Source: Anaerolineae bacterium
Lineage (GTDB): Bacteria > Chloroflexota > Anaerolineae > Promineifilales > Promineifilaceae
DNA: 47,558 nt
Direction: 5' to 3'
Assembly (NCBI GenBank): GCA_019637635.1
Contig: JAHBVI010000004.1
Coordinates: 70,497 to 118,054, forward strand
Below the pieces are notes generated by a model. The model made no database searches. It was given only the letters and a program-made list of their open reading frames with translations, and was not told the DNA's origin. Position numbers and translations under genes: made by a program. Shown here piece by piece: positions 47,501 through 47,558 of this stretch. How positions within the stretch are numbered: the stretch's first letter is position 1; each line of letters starts with the position of its first letter.

Positions 47501-47558
47501 TTTTTGCGCCTGGGCGAGGCCCGCTTTTTCCTGGGTGATTACGCTGCCGCCCGATCAT
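44552..47558 (+). CDS. Ser/Thr kinase fused to a degenerate class III cyclase domain and a STAND ATPase, 3' end outside window
   Basis: Open to the window edge, 1002 codons visible. Residues about 5-265 are a Hanks-type kinase: glycine loop GYGGMATVYRA, Lys38, HRDIKPSN starting at 129, DFG at 149-151, MSPEQ. Residues about 312-495 resemble an adenylate/guanylate cyclase catalytic domain (ITALYASVAEYAELVDEVGG, RSEDTMMVIWGADLT, LNIGLNTGLALLT, ISLTNRLMQQADGLILITHN). The first metal Asp is replaced (Ser320 in ASVAEY), so catalysis is unlikely. An AAA_16/STAND ATPase follows (LVGRESEVKAL, Walker A SEAGLGKSR at 542-550, Walker B VVMEVEDVH), and TPR-like helices begin near the edge. ATG 44552 is used; in-frame ATG 44507 is possible. 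Neither has a ribosome binding site. Confidence 0.93.
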   Translation, partial: MKSHTLGPYELLEEVGYGGMATVYRAHQPSVERDVAVKVILRARLDDPEAVQRFQREARLIARLEHPHILPVYDFDGRHDPPYIVMRYLDSGTLRDVMSRGALPLAEVSYLMQQIGSALDYAHRQGIVHRDIKPSNIMIDRDGNAFVTDFGIARMVSGGQHITMTGALMGTPAYMSPEQAQGNMNLDHRADIYSLGVILFQMLTGDLPFAHDNNFSVLMMHVNEPIPSAIQRNPELPPAIDHIIQRVLAKKADDRYQSALELAKAVAMAVGATISVAPTRLRLLVEDSAIARGATPATGSSTGSRTASEQNKTITALYASVAEYAELVDEVGGSEQVRRALKDWWTAVDQTIAEYGGRIFSRSEDTMMVIWGADLTREDDAERAVRAALALQAAMHRQSASYLGEDDDEPLPLNIGLNTGLALLTPDEQSGDYTASGATISLTNRLMQQADGLILITHNTYSQVRGVFEMEPDTPLKLRRSQDTMQVYRVRSAKPRAFRRGARGVEGVETQLVGRESEVKALQNAFMDAVEDEETQIVTIVSEAGLGKSRLLYEFVNWSDLRPEIFWVMRGRATPEMTNRPYALLRDLVSFRYEIQDNDSPSAARQKLEEGIRQHAGENEPMAHLLGHLVGFDFSASPHVKGLLGDPQQLTERARQMFIRWIEALCARNPVVMEVEDVHLADDASLDLLTDLAAQHDDLPLLMICLARPSLYERRPAWGAGQSFHTRLELRPLDRRESRNLVRELLQKVADVPRALRDLLVERAEGNPLYMEELVKMLIDDRVIIKQNDDAWAVEEERLGHLEVPATLVGLLQARLDSLLYPEKLTLQRAAVVGRLFYDSALMALDQADEFHVDNLPAILDRLVAQDFIYERETTAFAGTTEYIFGKTMLQDVILSTLLRRQQERYNRAAALWLVEASGVRAGEYYGLIADYFEKAGDYEQAGSYLQQAGEQALKLSAYANGRALFERALTLLPAESATRLILFLRLGEARFFLGDYAAARS

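Overview
The window (about 57-58% GC by impression) looks like a chromosomal segment of a Chloroflexota bacterium, most likely an Anaerolineae or Ardenticatenia-type filament former. This is inference, because there is no rRNA gene here. It rests on several multidomain Ser/Thr kinases (one fused to a cyclase-like domain and a STAND ATPase), a SEDS glycosyltransferase fused to a PBP-like domain, a very large STAND-WD40 regulator, and general gene content. No phage, insertion sequence, CRISPR array or rRNA operon is visible.

Layout. 0-5.5 kb: ATP-type PEP carboxykinase (5' end cut by the window edge), glycogen debranching enzyme glgX, tilS, and tRNA-Leu(UAA). 5.6-15 kb: an accessory-looking block with a membrane protein carrying an internal duplication, a 1227-aa XRE/NB-ARC/14xWD40 protein, and a divergent cluster (DUF1269, coiled coil, HdeD-like, UbiB/AarF kinase), followed by a YhfC-type membrane protease. 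16-21.6 kb: a receptor-like Ser/Thr kinase, a molybdopterin oxidoreductase and a small hypothetical protein. 21.6-26.7 kb: remnants of a VapBC toxin-antitoxin pair, then a polyamine-type ABC transporter (potC, potB, potA, potD, read leftward) under a nearby Lrp/AsnC regulator. 26.8-34 kb: glutaminyl cyclase, double GNAT, YcaQ-type glycosylase, EamA transporter, SEDS-PBP fusion, tRNA-Asn. 34-37.1 kb: isoaspartyl peptidase, M20 dipeptidase, scpB. 37.1-40.1 kb: a TPR gene and a restriction-modification pair; the TPR gene and the endonuclease gene are each broken by one in-frame TAA. 40.2-44.2 kb: AlkD-like glycosylase, alpha/beta hydrolase, MDR oxidoreductase, class II fructose-bisphosphate aldolase. 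44.5 kb to the end: kinase/pseudo-cyclase/STAND fusion, open at the right edge.

Two genome-scale signals stand out. First, the palindromic octamer ACGGCCGT occurs about 96 times by my hand count, roughly one per 500 bases, where base composition predicts about one in the whole window. It resembles the HIP1 palindrome of cyanobacteria in behaviour but not in sequence. It is thinned out in the 5.5-15.1 kb block. Second, many gene boundaries carry a low-complexity element made of degenerate 7- or 8-base units in tandem, often on both arms of an inverted repeat. The unit sequence differs from site to site but the architecture is the same, and the elements often supply the stop codons of the flanking genes.

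How the genes work together: pckA, glgX and fba are central carbon and glycogen functions; the pot operon imports polyamine-like solutes; ycaQ and alkD-type genes repair alkylated DNA; the SEDS-PBP fusion probably builds or regulates peptidoglycan, although its transpeptidase motifs are destroyed. The two kinases and the STAND-WD40 protein are signalling hubs with unknown inputs.
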